In this document: positions 7,246-17,418 of the stretch, piece after piece
Numbering within the stretch: the first letter of the stretch is position 1
Layout: every line of letters begins with the position of its first letter
Source of the DNA: Pseudomonas cavernicola
GTDB lineage: Bacteria > Pseudomonadota > Gammaproteobacteria > Pseudomonadales > Pseudomonadaceae
NCBI RefSeq assembly: GCF_003596405.1
Contig: NZ_QYUR01000008.1
Coordinates: 558,001 to 622,000, forward strand
Direction: 5' to 3'
DNA length: 64,000 bases
Notes under the pieces: generated by a model
Databases searched by the model: none
Told to the model about the DNA's origin: nothing
Seen by the model: only the letters and a program-made list of their open reading frames with translations
Program-made: the position numbers and the translations under genes

Positions 7246-7427
7246 GGCCTCATCTTCTCAAGAGTTGAGGCCTCCACGAAACCCGGGGCGATTCACTATC
7301 CCTGTCTAGGCTACACATTACAGCGGTTCGGTGGAGGTACAAGGGTGTTATACGTCACGCATGAGGCCGGTCGTTTGTCGTGGTATTCGACGAAGGCATG
7401 GGCACAACGCTACTACAGCACTGTGTG

Positions 7428-7482
7428 TCTGGCCAGTGTCTGCTTTTGGCCGATTGTTGCCTGTCGCGACCGGTAGAATCCG
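7428..7482. repeat. dispersed GC-rich intergenic repeat
   Basis: CCAGTGTCTGCTTTTGGCCG followed by CCTGTCGCGACCGG is one copy of an imperfectly palindromic family; related sequences are at about 2243-2282, 54016-54065 and 61556-61620. The rest of 7296-7559 shows nothing else. Confidence 0.5.
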
Positions 7483-7559
7483 ACCTCACGAACTTTTTTG
7501 GCTTCTTCAACAATGACATTTTTTTGTTTTTCGTCGTAGCGCAAGCCATAGGGGCATAG

Positions 7560-7835
7560 TTACGTAAGTCGGTGTGCAGGGGACCATAAATCATCAGTCA
7601 CGGCGCTATGCAACAAGTCAAGAAAGAGCTGCGTCCGAAGTGGCAGCTCCCGCTGGCTGTAGACGATGCAGACGGAGTTGTAAGGCGGTAGTCGTAATTG
7701 CGGTAGCAGACATTCCAGATGACCATCAAGAAGGTCTTGATGCGCAAGAAACTGAGACATGCAACCCCAGCCAGCGCCGCCCTTGATGGCCTGATACAGC
7801 GTTTCCGCGTTATTGCTCCAGAACGCCACGCGCAT
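7560..7835 (-). pseudogene. LysR-family regulator, C-terminal remnant
   Basis: The minus-strand frame encodes about 90 residues of a LysR effector-binding domain: ETLYQAIKGGAGWGCMSQF matches the conserved region where LysR proteins read alxGxGIalLP, followed by LLPQLRLPP and SQRELPLRTQLFLDLL. The N-terminal helix-turn-helix is absent and the sequence left of it is unrelated, so this is a truncated gene. It may once have controlled the adjacent esterase gene, in the usual divergent LysR arrangement. Confidence 0.65.
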
Positions 7836-7884
7836 CGGGGTGTAGGAGGAGGAGGAGGGATAGTGAAGGCAATAAATCACCAGA

Positions 7885-7928
7885 AAATCCAATGGTCTAT
7901 TGAAAGTACCTTTTGGTTGTGAAAGTAT
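7885..7928 (+). promoter_or_regulatory. GGTCTA operator and promoter of the esterase gene
   Basis: CCAATGGTCTAT (7889-7900) matches the motif found upstream of five other transcription units here. It abuts a possible promoter TTGAAA (7900-7905), 17 bp, AAGTAT (7923-7928). Confidence 0.5.
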
Positions 7929-7995
7929 GGCCGGAGCTGCTAACCCTAACTGCCGCTTCGCGGCCCGGCTTCACCTTACACACTGAGGGGGAAAA

Positions 7996-8931
7996 ATGAG
8001 CGATCTGCACCCTATCCTGAAGGACATCCTTGCCCAACCCGAAAACCCGAATGCGGTGCCGGTGGAGGTTCAAGACCCGGACGATGCCCGAGAAGAGTGG
8101 AAAGCTGATATGGCGGCGGTCGATGCGCCTGCCCCACGAATGCGAGAACTGGTCGATTTTTTCATTGAGACGAAGTCGGCAGTACTGATGGCTCGGCGAT
8201 ATGTGCCTCTAATAGCCACTTCACAAGCCAATCCCGCGTTGGTGTATTTCCATGGCGGCGGCTTCATCCGTGGTGACATCGAAACACATGACTCCGTTTG
8301 CCGCGTGCTGGCCAACTCGTCCGGCTGCGTCGTTATCTCCGCTGAATACCGGTTGGCCCCAGAGCATCGATTCCCAGCAGGAGCCCAGGATGCGTATGAC
8401 GTTGTTCAGTACGTCAGCGCAAATGCGGATCGCCTTGGCATAGATCCAGAGCGTATCGCAGTTGGCGGTGACAGTGCTGGCGGTAACATGGCAATCGCTG
8501 CCTGCCTGCAAGCAAAACGCAATGGCGGGCCAAACATTCGATTACAGTTGCTCATTTATCCGGTGACTGATCTCGCAACTGAGACTGAGTCTAAGCGTCT
8601 GTTCTCCGAAGGTTACTTACTGAATAGCATGCCGTTTTATATAGCTAGTTATCTCGGGCCTGACGGTAACTCCGAGGACGAATTGGCATCCCCGGTATTT
8701 GCTAAAGATCTTTCTGGTCTCCCACCTGCCTATATCATTACAGCTGGTTATGATCCACTGCGCGACGAAGGGGAGAATTTTGCGTCGAGGCTTGCAGAGC
8801 ACGGCACCCTTGTCGAGTACAAGTGTTATGGGCAAATGATTCATGGCTTTGTTTCGCTGCGAGGATTGCTGGCTGAAGCGGACAGCGCTCTAATTGGGTG
8901 TGCCATGAAGCTTGCGTCGGCCCTGAAATAA
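7996..8931 (+). CDS. alpha/beta hydrolase, hormone-sensitive-lipase family (esterase/lactonase)
   Basis: A 311-residue cytoplasmic esterase of the HSL (family IV) type. Visible motifs: oxyanion-hole HGGGF at residues 86-90, nucleophile elbow GDSAGGN with Ser160, the acid in GYDPLRDEG (Asp253 or Asp257), and His283 in QMIHGF. Length is normal. A GGGGG box precedes the ATG at 7996 by 5 bases. Beside a cyclohexanone-monooxygenase-like gene and dehydrogenases, the expected role is hydrolysis of the lactone or ester made by the monooxygenase (compare ChnC of cyclohexanol degradation); this is inference. A GGTCTA operator lies about 100 bp upstream. Confidence 0.85.
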   Translation: MSDLHPILKDILAQPENPNAVPVEVQDPDDAREEWKADMAAVDAPAPRMRELVDFFIETKSAVLMARRYVPLIATSQANPALVYFHGGGFIRGDIETHDSVCRVLANSSGCVVISAEYRLAPEHRFPAGAQDAYDVVQYVSANADRLGIDPERIAVGGDSAGGNMAIAACLQAKRNGGPNIRLQLLIYPVTDLATETESKRLFSEGYLLNSMPFYIASYLGPDGNSEDELASPVFAKDLSGLPPAYIITAGYDPLRDEGENFASRLAEHGTLVEYKCYGQMIHGFVSLRGLLAEADSALIGCAMKLASALK

Positions 8932-9680
8932 GTCTGCACAGGAAAGTAGCGAAAGCAGTTAAGTGCGCGAGGCGGATATTTTAGCTCCGTCTTGCCTACT
9001 TTCGCTAACAGGTCTTGATAACAAAGTCGGACAATTCGAGTGTTGCAGTACCCGTGCTTGGATGGGCGCCTCATACCAATGAGCCGTTGCGATCCTGGGC
9101 GTTTTTGGCTAGTTCACGCCAAGCAATGCATATCAGTAATATGCGCTATATTGAAATAACTCAACATTGAGTTTTCGCCCTTTTCGCCCTTTTCGCCAAA
9201 GAAGTGGTTATCAAAAAAAGACAGAATTCACCATGTTGCTATGCCATAGGATTGCATTCATGTAACGATGTTACTAGGTTGGATAGGTATAGATTCGATC
9301 TTTTAGTTGTATTCCGCCGCGTTTTTATTAATGGTTCACTCAGTATTAACTGGCCACCTGTGGAACTTGAAAGCGCGGAGGGGTGGCTAGAGACGCTGAG
9401 TGTACTTCATCAGCTTGAGAGCACCGTCATGGCGCTTCGCCACATAACCTACGGTTAGGTATCTTGCTATAACGTCGATGGAGCCAACCAAGTACTCCAT
9501 CGTTTGTTATCTACTTGTTCTTCTGTATAGACAGCCTCCTGGCTGAGCCGGGCAGATCTGTCACTTGCTGAGGTCATTGGAGAGCTAGGCACGACGGCCA
9601 TTAGGATGGCCGGGCGGAAGAGTTGGGAGGGCCTCGCTTGCCAGTCACCCTCAACGAAAGGTAGGCAAAAATACATTGAT
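8932..9680. other. Long non-coding stretch
   Basis: No gene supported on either strand. It contains three tandem copies of TTTTCGCC(C/A) at 9172-9198. The GntR promoter region follows. Confidence 0.4.
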
Positions 9681-9706
9681 TTTTGTAGACCTTTAGGCCA
9701 TTGTTG
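9681..9706 (-). promoter_or_regulatory. GGTCTA operator upstream of the GntR gene
   Basis: Read on the minus strand, CAATGGCCTAAAGGTCTACA matches the site at 31865 in 19 of 20 bases. It lies about 50 bp before the regulator's ATG, consistent with autoregulation. The half sites form TnGnCn-AAA-nGnCnA, an imperfect palindrome of the type bound by FCD-family GntR proteins. Confidence 0.6.
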
Positions 9707-9744
9707 GCGTGTGACAGGACTTCATACATCTGAGCGCTAAACCA

Positions 9745-10527
9745 ATGCATCCCGTAGAAGCAAATCCCAGTCAGTTCCCCCAACCTGAACAATTGATTGG
9801 CTCTGTTCGAGCCACGGCGGCTTATGAGCTAGTCGTTGAGCAGATCAGAAAATCAATTTTTCTGGGGCGTTTCATGCCTGGTGACAAATTGCCGCCAGAG
9901 CGTGACCTGGCTGAGCAGATGCTTGTGTCGCGTACCACCATTCGCGAGGCTATCCGCGTGCTCGAGGGGGAGGGGCTCGTCTCTACGAAGCGTGGGGCCG
10001 GCGGCGGGCTTACAGTGCTCCAGCAAAATAAGCTAACCCAGGCTGAAGTGGAGATTTATATTGAGTACCAAATGGATCTGCTGGACAGCCTATTCGAATT
10101 CCGCATTGCTAATGAAGCTGCTGCCGCACGTTTAGCGGCGGTTAAGCGAACAGACGCGCACCTTGAAAAAATGCGTAAGGCAGTTGACGCGATGGATGCA
10201 ATTTGCGCTTCTGCTGAGAGCCGATCCGTTCTCACCAACATATCGCGTTTCGGTGCTTGGGACTCTGAGTTCCATCTCGCCATCGCCGAGGCCTCAATGA
10301 ACGAATATCTCCTGAAGGCGGTAGAAGACTCGCGGGCAGCGATGTTCCTTCCTGTCGGTAAAGTGTTCAGTCGCCTAGAAGATCGTGCAAATGAACATCA
10401 TCAAGAGATCCTGCAAGCGATAGAAGCAAAGGATCCTGACCTCGCGGCTGAAAAAATGCGACAACACCTCGAGGCTACTTGGGAAAGCCTGACAGACTTG
10501 GTGCCGAAAGCTCGTCGCAAAAAATAG
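9745..10527 (+). CDS. GntR-family transcriptional regulator, FadR/FCD subfamily
   Basis: A 260-residue regulator. Residues about 25-95 form the winged helix-turn-helix, with the GntR signature GDKLPPERDLAEQ, VSRTTIREAIRVLEGEGLV and the wing TKRGAGGG. Residues about 110-240 are the all-helical FCD ligand-binding domain (LDSLFEFRIANEAAAARLA; FHLAIAEASMNEYL; HHQEILQAIEAKD), whose histidines and Asp usually bind a metal and a carboxylate ligand. It is the only intact regulator in the catabolic cluster. A conserved motif upstream of it and of five nearby units makes it the likely local repressor; the inducer is unknown. Confidence 0.88.
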   Translation: MHPVEANPSQFPQPEQLIGSVRATAAYELVVEQIRKSIFLGRFMPGDKLPPERDLAEQMLVSRTTIREAIRVLEGEGLVSTKRGAGGGLTVLQQNKLTQAEVEIYIEYQMDLLDSLFEFRIANEAAAARLAAVKRTDAHLEKMRKAVDAMDAICASAESRSVLTNISRFGAWDSEFHLAIAEASMNEYLLKAVEDSRAAMFLPVGKVFSRLEDRANEHHQEILQAIEAKDPDLAAEKMRQHLEATWESLTDLVPKARRKK

Positions 10528-11177
10528 TTAAAGGTTTAAGGCTGTCGGTATCGCTCCCGACAGCGCACCCCCGCATCAGAGCAGGTGCAAGAGGCTCATC
10601 AGGCAAAGTTAACCTCACTAATGCGCTCCAGCGTGAAGGATCCTCTGCAGGTTTTCCAACTTGCACCATTTCGCCCTACAGGCTCCGGGCACCTACTTGG
10701 TATTGCCAAGAACTTCGAACTTCAGCCACTTCGGCTCGCTAGAATCCAATCGCTTGGCCTTGCACCAAGGTCGTGTGGCTGGGCGGGGACAACAACCTAA
10801 GCGCTCTGGTTCAACGCCGGGAGGCATCCTGCTAATTTGCTGAGCTTTCGCCCCAGATACTTCAGTGCGAAATGATGGCGCCGCTAGGCACTGATGCCTG
10901 TGCTTTTCAACTTTACCTGGAGTGCGCCAAATGTCTGGTGGCGTGATGAGTCGAATGAGAGGGCAATGGCTAATCAAGGTAAGCCGGACTCCGCCGTCGA
11001 TGAATTCTCCGATCTCAGGGCCATGATAAAAGCAGTTATTATTACTGGTCTATGCACTCGGTTAACTCAAGCTAATTATTCGCGACATCTAGATCATCGC
11101 GGTCTTCGCCATCGATTGCGGAGGCAGTGGTGTCTTCGTTATCAAATTAAGCGGCGGTAGACACGATAAAACTCTCC
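10528..11177. other. Non-coding stretch after the GntR gene
   Basis: A hairpin GCTGTCGG/CCGACAGC (10541-10564) follows the GntR stop, without a clear T run. ACTGGTCTATGCAC at about 11045 resembles the GGTCTA motif but heads no gene. Nothing else is supported. Confidence 0.35.
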
Positions 11178-11212
11178 AAAAAAAAGCGCTGCCCCAAAAT
11201 CAGGGCAACGCC
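11178..11212 (-). terminator. Rho-independent terminator of the minus-strand operon
   Basis: Read on the minus strand, GGCGTTGCCC, a short loop, GGGGCAGCGC, then eight T. It lies about 75 bp after the monooxygenase pseudogene and would end the SDR-SDR-monooxygenase transcript. Confidence 0.8.
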
Positions 11213-11287
11213 AAAGGTTATGCAGCGATGAGTCAGAGTGACGGATACCGATTTTTCACTTCATTCTGAATCATAAAGCCCTAGCCA

Positions 11288-12794
11288 TTACTTCATTCGT
11301 ACTGCAGTAAAGCGTGCGATTTTCAACGAAATCAAGTACTCAGTGGGAGTAAACGGCCATTGCGAAACGATCTTTCCAGTTCCGGCTTGGAAGTAGTTTG
11401 TGGTCGATGCCCAGACTGTCTTGGAGAGGGTCTGCTGGATACGATCATTGAAGCGGCGGAAAGGTTTTTCTTTAACCTCAATGACTTGCTTGCGCTTACG
11501 AACGGCTTTAGAAATCAGCGAGGCGCAGAAGTTCGCCTGAGCTTCATAGTAAGTGACCAGGGGAATTGCGTTGGTGTTTGGGCCATACATCATGAAAAAA
11601 TTAGGGAAGTTTGGAACCATCAAGCCGAGCAGCGCTTCAGGTTCGCCAGCCCAAGTCTCGTGAAGATCTTTTCCATTTATGCCTTTAACCTTAAAGCCAG
11701 CAAGGTAGTTCGCAGCATCAAAGCCGGTTGCATAGACAATCATGTCTACTTCATGCTCGTTACCGGCGTCATCAATAATTCCCTTTTCCGTTAGATCCTT
11801 GGCACCCTGTGGCAGAAGGGTAACCTTGGGATTCTTAATTGTGTCGTAATAGGTATCACTAATTACAGTGCGACGTGCCTCGATGGGGAAGTCAGGTGTA
11901 GCAAGCTTGAGCAGATCAGGTCGGTCTGCAAGGGATTTTTCCAAGAAAGCCTTAGACTTTGCTGCGCGATCCTGGTGGACTTTGAAACCGCTTCTTGCAT
12001 GTTGCGCCCGGAACTGACGGTTGTTGTAGTCAAAGTACAGTTTAAAGCGTTTCCACCAATAGACCGGTGCGAACTTATGCAACTCTCTCTCGAGAGGGCT
12101 GAAATCGCGGGCTTCCTTGGGCAGTAGCCAGTTGGGTTCTTTCTGGAAGATCTTGACTTCCGCTGCATCACGAGCTGCGGCCTCGATTACTTGAACTGCG
12201 GAAGAGCCAGTGCCCAGAATGCGATTTTTTCCTTCCATGCTCCAGCCCGTCCGGCCAGCGCGAAGTGTGCATTGCGGGCCCTTAAATGCGTTGGTGTTCC
12301 GGGCGAAAAGGGAAGCAGCGCGATATTGAGGTAATTTCGATGCGCTGAAACCGAGTGCGTAAAAGCCCCCCAATCTTTTCTTGCGAACTGGTTGTTTCGA
12401 TTCGGTATTCCTTTCGCTCATCCGACCAAGTAACAGATTCTACTCGTTCATTCAGATGGATGTGGCTTTCGAGGTTCCACTTTCTAGCAACATGCTGAAT
12501 GTAACCCAGAAGCTCGCGCCAGCTTGCATGTGTACGTGTCCAGTCATAGTACTCAAACGAGAACGAATATATATGGGACTCGAGATCAACCTCGGCGCCC
12601 GGGTAGCGGTTATTCCACCATGTGCCGCCAAGCCCGGCTTCCTGTTCCAGGATGATGAAATTGTTCAATCCCTTGCGCTTCAATTCGATTGCTGCGGCGA
12701 TGCCACTGAAACCGGCGCCAATAATGGCGACCCGGCCTTCGCTATTAACGGAATTGAACATTCCCATTGTATTCTCCAAAAAGTTGATGCTCAT
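11288..12794 (-). pseudogene. Baeyer-Villiger/flavin monooxygenase, frameshifted
   Basis: Two overlapping frames together make one flavin monooxygenase of about 500 residues. The first (12282-12794) holds the FAD-binding IIGAGFSGIAAA and GGTWWNNRYPGAEVD. The second (11288 to about 12380) holds the NADPH-binding [18 protein letters not shown] and a normal C-terminus. The switch is near 12365, where the minus strand has a run of six G, and the expected FxGxxxHxxxW fingerprint between the halves is scrambled (FKGPQ is followed by a shifted stretch), so there seems to be more than one indel. Either a decayed gene or a sequencing problem at a homopolymer. Its relative at 15713 is intact. Confidence 0.8.
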
Positions 12795-13090
12795 TGTCTT
12801 GTTTTAAATTTCAACGTATCAAGTGCCGAGACATGCGGCAGGCGCCGATGCAACTAAATTTAATCGAGGTTATGTGGCTAAAGATAAATTAGTATTCTAC
12901 AAAGTTTAAATATGTCTAGCTTTCGGTGGTTGTTATCTTCAAGGTATAACCCGCGCAAGACGTTCGCTTTCATATGGCATTGAATCTCAAAGCCATCAGC
13001 GCAGTTTTTAGCGTGGTTAAACTGCTTGATGGCTCCAAGAACAACATTCCGCTGCCGTGCCAGGCTTTTTACCCTGGCGCTTTCAGCTTT

Positions 13091-13852
13091 TTAAGCTGCG
13101 GTGACGCCGCCATCGACCGTCAAGACATGGCCAGTGATGTAAGATGCATCCTCGGATGCGAGGAATAGCACCGGGCCGGCGATTTCATCAGAACGACCAG
13201 GTCGACCCATAGGAGTTTGCTGGGTGCACCAGGCGAGTGCTTCCTCATCATTATCGCCGTGGGCGATAAAGCGCATGGATGGACTCATCGGCAGTACGGT
13301 GATAAAGCCCGGTGCTACTGCGTTTACCCGGATTCCGCTGGGAGCCAGTTCGACTGCAAGGTAGCGAGTGAAAGCTTCAAGAGCCGCTTTCGACGAGCCA
13401 TACATAGCGCCGCCGCGCATACGACCCATTTTTGCAGTAATACTGGAAATGTTTATGATCGAGGCGCCTTCCTTCAGGTGCTTTCTGGCAGCGCGGGAAA
13501 CTCGGGCGGCGCCAGCGATGTTCACGTCCCAGACAGTGTTCAGCGCATCATCGGTGATATTTTCGATAAGCCCGTGGCGCAGCAGACCCGCATTGTTGAC
13601 AACCACTTTCAACTGTCCGAGCGATGCCGCATAGGCGACATACTCCTCGACACTTTCGGTGTCTCGAATATCAACGGAATACGTGATAACCCCTTCAGGT
13701 TGATCAGCGGCAGGCTTGCGGGACTCTTCGCGAGGAACCATCATATCGCCAGCTACAACGATATAACCTGCTTCGACCAAGCGAGCATTAATTTCTCGAC
13801 CGATGCCACCTGTGCCACCGGTTACGATGGCGATATTCTTTTGCTTTGACAT
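13091..13852 (-). CDS. short-chain dehydrogenase/reductase
   Basis: A 253-residue classical SDR. Cofactor motif TGGTGGIG near residues 11-18, VNNAGL, catalytic Ser in INISSITA, YGSSK (Tyr and Lys), and PGFI. Length is normal. Start set at ATG 13852, because GGAGAGGAAAG immediately before it is a good ribosome-binding site that overlaps an ATG at 13867. The C-terminal ITGHVLTVDGG is FabG-like. It follows the next SDR by 47 bp and is probably co-transcribed. Likely oxidises or reduces an alcohol/ketone intermediate of the cluster; substrate inferred only from context. Confidence 0.85.
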   Translation of the reverse strand: MSKQKNIAIVTGGTGGIGREINARLVEAGYIVVAGDMMVPREESRKPAADQPEGVITYSVDIRDTESVEEYVAYAASLGQLKVVVNNAGLLRHGLIENITDDALNTVWDVNIAGAARVSRAARKHLKEGASIINISSITAKMGRMRGGAMYGSSKAALEAFTRYLAVELAPSGIRVNAVAPGFITVLPMSPSMRFIAHGDNDEEALAWCTQQTPMGRPGRSDEIAGPVLFLASEDASYITGHVLTVDGGVTAA

Positions 13853-13899
13853 TTCTTTCCTCTCCATTGAACACCTGCAGCAGAAGTTAACTGAGGTGG

Positions 13900-14679
13900 T
13901 TAGGCTGCGGTTATTAAGCCCGCTGCTTCAGGTAGGATCTGGCCACCGTCAACTACAATGGTCTGTCCAGTGATGTAAGACGCTTCTGAACTTGCAAAGA
14001 ACAAGGCGGCATTGGCTATATCGTCGACAGAACCTATGCGTTGTAGTGGGATCCCAGCAGTTGCAGAATCGGCGTATTCCTGACCGAGTTCCGCAAATCC
14101 TTCGGTGTTTATAGTCCCAGGCATTACCGCGTTAATCGTCGCGTTATGGCGAGCGAGTTCAATCGCGGCGGAACGCATAAAGCCCAGTTGTCCGGCTTTC
14201 GAGGCACTGTAATGTGACAAACCGGGAAAGCCTGTGATAGGGCCGGTTATAGAGGACGTAATTACTACGCGACCGCCTGCCCGTTGCTCAAACTGCGGTA
14301 GACAAGCTTTGACACAGAGGAATGTACTCTTAAGATTCGTCGACATGACGTGATCCCAATCCTCAGGTTGAAGTTCAGCAATGTGCGCTTGCGGATAAAT
14401 ACCGGCGTTGGCACAGAGCACGTCTACGCCACCGAAGGCCTTAATCGTTTCTTCAACGAGGTATTGCACGGAACCCCAATCAGATACATCGCACACGGTT
14501 GCCTTAGCGATGCCCCCTGCTCGGGTTATTTCCTCTACAAGATCATGCAATTCTCTTTCGCTGCGGGCAGCGACCATGACTTTGCCGCCCTTGGATGCAA
14601 ATTTCTTCGCAATCCCTCGGCCAATACCTTTAGAGGCGCCCGTTACAATGATGCTTTTGCCGTCAAGTGCGGTAAACAT
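13900..14679 (-). CDS. short-chain dehydrogenase/reductase
   Basis: A 259-residue classical SDR: TGASKGIG at about residues 13-20, CANAGIYPQ, catalytic SSITG, YSASK, and the C-terminal YITGQTIVVDGG. Position-37 region VAARSERE lacks an acidic residue after the second strand and has Arg, favouring NADP(H). First gene of the minus-strand operon, with AAGGA eight bases before the ATG and a strong promoter about 105 bp upstream that contains the GGTCTA operator. A secondary alcohol or ketone of the pathway is the likely substrate. Confidence 0.86.
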   Translation of the reverse strand: MFTALDGKSIIVTGASKGIGRGIAKKFASKGGKVMVAARSERELHDLVEEITRAGGIAKATVCDVSDWGSVQYLVEETIKAFGGVDVLCANAGIYPQAHIAELQPEDWDHVMSTNLKSTFLCVKACLPQFEQRAGGRVVITSSITGPITGFPGLSHYSASKAGQLGFMRSAAIELARHNATINAVMPGTINTEGFAELGQEYADSATAGIPLQRIGSVDDIANAALFFASSEASYITGQTIVVDGGQILPEAAGLITAA

Positions 14680-14781
14680 AGCTACATCCTTCGGTGTGAT
14701 GGGTTAGTCGTCGACGAGGAGCTATTCAAAGGCGCATCCGGCTCCATGTCAAAAGGGTGTCGGGTCTTTTTGTCTAAAGGG

Positions 14782-14811
14782 ATGCTAAATAGACCAATGG
14801 CCCAATGTCAA
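14782..14811 (-). promoter_or_regulatory. Promoter with GGTCTA operator for the SDR operon
   Basis: On the minus strand: TTGACA (14811-14806), an 18-bp spacer containing GGGCCATTGGTCTA, then TAGCAT (14787-14782). A regulator bound to the spacer would block RNA polymerase. The layout is the same as in the promoter at 31861. Confidence 0.7.
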
Positions 14812-15612
14812 TATGTTTGATGTCAGTCAATGCGTGCCCGCTCAAAGGTCTCACCAGGGCGTGACCGAGCGCGCTGCTATTGCTTCCTGGGGCAAGCGCC
14901 CGGACGCCCATCACGAATCCCGTGAGCGAGGTGAGCTGCCGCTTGTCCGGAGTCGGCGGCCCGGCAATCCATTGGTCTTCGTCAATCAACCGAGCGTGGA
15001 GTTGCTTCCCTGGGCCTTACCGGTGACTGCGGTGGCGTTGATCTCTTCGATCTCTTCGTCCGTGCAGGGAGTTGCTGCGTGGCAACCTTCTTTAAGGGCA
15101 CGTGGCAGATTCCTACTGAGTGACTGGATGAGTCGGGCCTTGATTCAGCGGGTTGAGCAACGGGAATAACGAAGCCGAAGTGCTGGTTACTAGCGGGCAT
15201 GAGGAGTAGGAGACAAGTGCGGTGCGATCCAGCGGCTGTGCTGGATCAGCCTAATTTGGCTGCCTGGCGGTGGGTGATGCCTGCCTTGGTTCCAATCCTC
15301 GTCGATACACGGCCGCGGCTGGCTTAACAGGCTTGAGAGGGATGTTTGCACTGTGTACCCCGACACTCAAAGCAATTGCCGGCTTCACCATCGCGATAAA
15401 TCAACCATCTTGCACCGAGTGGGTCAAACCGAGGCAATTCAGGTCTCGGTGGCGATCGCTGGGTACCGGGCTGTCTTAAGCATCTGCATGCCTATAGAAG
15501 AGGGGGAGGGGGCAGCTCCGAGTGGCGCTAACTCAGGCGAAGGCTCTAGTCACTCCGCCAAGTCAATAATTCTGGCCGCTTCGATGGCGATCCCAGTGTC
15601 GCAAAAAGTAGA
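14812..15612. other. Non-coding stretch between divergent operons
   Basis: About 800 bp without a supported gene on either strand. It may hold remnants of a lost gene; none could be identified. Confidence 0.35.
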
Positions 15613-15614
15613 GC

Positions 15615-15643
15615 TTGCGTCGTTAGGTTTAAAGGTCTAGCAT
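15615..15643 (+). promoter_or_regulatory. Promoter with GGTCTA operator for the monooxygenase gene
   Basis: TTGCGT (15615-15620), 17 bp, TAGCAT (15638-15643), with TTTAAAGGTCTA overlapping the -10 box. About 70 bp before the ATG at 15713. Confidence 0.6.
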
Positions 15644-15712
15644 AAATACCATTAGCCCTATTCATAGGCTATTCATCAGTTATGCAAGCAACCAAATGCC
15701 GAGGGGTTAACC

Positions 15713-17329
15713 ATGAGCACCGTGTCTGGGGTAGTGAAAGCTGAGGCCAAGCATTTCGACGTAATCGTAGTGGGCGCGGGTGTGGGCGGACTATATGCCC
15801 TTCACCGGGCGCGTAGGCTTGGTTTGAACGTGCAGCTATTTGAGGCTGGTGGAGACGTGGGCGGAACGTGGTACTGGAATAACTATCCCGGGGCCCGTGT
15901 GGATGTGCCTAGTTTCGAGTATTCCTTTAGCTTTGATTCTGAATTGGAACAAGAGTGGCGTTGGAGCGAGCGTTACTCTGCGCAGCCTGAGTTGCTGAGC
16001 TATATCCATCACGTGGTGGAGCGTTACGATCTGAGGAGTTCCATCGAGTTCAACACCTGGGTGACCTCGGCTGTCTACGATTCTAAAGCGATGGTTTGGA
16101 CGGTCGAGACAGAGGGCGGCAAATCTGTAGTTACTCGCAGTCTCATCATGGCAACCGGGCCGCTTTCAGTGCCGGTCTACCCAAAACTAATCGGGATGGA
16201 TAGGTTCAAGGGGGAGAGTGTACACACCGGTCGCTGGGCTACAGAAGGCGTTGACGTAACGGGTAAGCGTGTAGCTGTCATTGGCACTGGTTCGTCGGGA
16301 GCTCAAATCGCGCCAGAGCTCGCAAAGGCAGCAGGAAAGCTATATATGCTTCAACGCTCACCTGCTTACAGTGTGCCCTCGCAAAATAGAGCTTTGACAG
16401 AGGAAGAAGTCACTTCCCTTAAAGCTAACTATGCCGCTATTCGGCAGAAGGCAAGGCGTAATCGCTCGTGCCTGGGTGTTGACGTAGGTAATCAGAGTGC
16501 GCTCGAGGTCGGCGCCGCTGAAAGAGAAGCAATCTATCAGGCGCGCTGGAACGAAGGTGGATTGGGATTCTCGGCAGCATTCAATGATATCTACTCTGAC
16601 GTAAATGCTAACAATACGGCTGCAGAGTTTGTTCGGCAAAAAATAAAAGGAATTGTTGCTGATCCTGAGACTGCTCGCAAGCTATTGCCTGACAGTCTGA
16701 TTGGTTGCAAGCGCCTGTGTGTTGACAATGGATATTTCGAAATGTTCAATCGAGATAATGTCCAGCTCATCGACATCAGCGAAAATCCCATCAAAGAACT
16801 CAACGAGACGGGTATTGTTCTTGAGGACGGTGAAATTCCCATTGATGTCATTGTTTATGCAACCGGATTCGATGCAATAACTGGCTCACTTTTGAACATG
16901 GATATCCAAGGTCGCGATGGGATTTCGCTGAAGCAAGCTTGGTCGGATGGCCCGATGACTTACCTTGGACTCGCTGTTCAGGGGTTTCCGAATCTCTTTA
17001 TGGTCAATGGCCCAGGGAGTCCGGCTGGCTTGGCGAATATGGTTGCGCTTGCAGAAGAGAACGTAAGTTGGATTATGTCGTGCCTGGATCATATGAAGAA
17101 GCAGCAGGTCAAGGCGATTGAACCGACAGCGGAGGCACAGTTCGAATGGGCTAAGATCATAAACGCTATGTCAGAAGCATCAATTTATCCTCTGGCTAAT
17201 TCTTGGTATGTGGGATCCAATGTGCCCGGCAAACCGAGAATGTTCATGTCTCACATGGATTATCCTAATTATGTTAAAGCATGTCGTGATTCGGCCAATG
17301 CCGGTTATTCTGGATTCGAATTGAGCTGA
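15713..17329 (+). CDS. Baeyer-Villiger monooxygenase, cyclohexanone-monooxygenase-like
   Basis: A 538-residue flavoprotein that fits type I BVMOs in length and motifs. GAGVGG at 21-26 binds [18 protein letters not shown] (50-64) is typical; [11 protein letters not shown] at 165-175 is the BVMO fingerprint FxGxxxHxxxW; GTGSSG at 191-196 binds [15 protein letters not shown] lies near 385. Such enzymes insert oxygen next to a ketone using NADPH and O2, giving an ester or lactone. The intact fingerprint and 540-residue length favour a cyclohexanone-type enzyme over an N-hydroxylating FMO. Followed by an SDR 90 bp downstream; controlled by a promoter carrying the cluster's operator motif. Confidence 0.9.
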   Translation: MSTVSGVVKAEAKHFDVIVVGAGVGGLYALHRARRLGLNVQLFEAGGDVGGTWYWNNYPGARVDVPSFEYSFSFDSELEQEWRWSERYSAQPELLSYIHHVVERYDLRSSIEFNTWVTSAVYDSKAMVWTVETEGGKSVVTRSLIMATGPLSVPVYPKLIGMDRFKGESVHTGRWATEGVDVTGKRVAVIGTGSSGAQIAPELAKAAGKLYMLQRSPAYSVPSQNRALTEEEVTSLKANYAAIRQKARRNRSCLGVDVGNQSALEVGAAEREAIYQARWNEGGLGFSAAFNDIYSDVNANNTAAEFVRQKIKGIVADPETARKLLPDSLIGCKRLCVDNGYFEMFNRDNVQLIDISENPIKELNETGIVLEDGEIPIDVIVYATGFDAITGSLLNMDIQGRDGISLKQAWSDGPMTYLGLAVQGFPNLFMVNGPGSPAGLANMVALAEENVSWIMSCLDHMKKQQVKAIEPTAEAQFEWAKIINAMSEASIYPLANSWYVGSNVPGKPRMFMSHMDYPNYVKACRDSANAGYSGFELS

Positions 17330-17346
17330 TCAAACCAAGGCCTTCT

Positions 17347-17375
17347 ATGATACGTACCGTGAAGGTGCGTATCAT
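17347..17375 (+). terminator. Intercistronic hairpin
   Basis: ATGATACGTACC, loop GTGAA, GGTGCGTATCAT, followed by CGTCTTT: an 11-of-12-bp stem 17 bp after the monooxygenase stop. It may attenuate transcription into, or stabilise mRNA before, the SDR gene. Confidence 0.5.
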
Positions 17376-17418
17376 CGTCTTTGGGTATATGTATAATAAT
17401 AATAGGAGAGCTAGAAAT

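Larger units (their letters stand above)
5984..7295 (-). mobile_element. IS3-family insertion sequence, apparently complete
   Basis: A 1312-bp element bounded by 27-bp imperfect terminal inverted repeats, 5984-6010 and 7269-7295 (TGAATCGCCCCGG...TGTGGAGGCC against its inverted partner). It is flanked by a direct repeat CTA (5981-5983 and 7296-7298), the 3-bp target duplication usual for IS3 elements. Two overlapping transposase genes fill it. The intact duplication implies simple, fairly recent insertion. Confidence 0.92.

Noticed and set aside
12974-13090. GCCAGG/CCTGGC hairpin between the SDR and the broken monooxygenase
   Set aside because: Stem of only six pairs and no T run on the transcribed strand; not convincing as a terminator.
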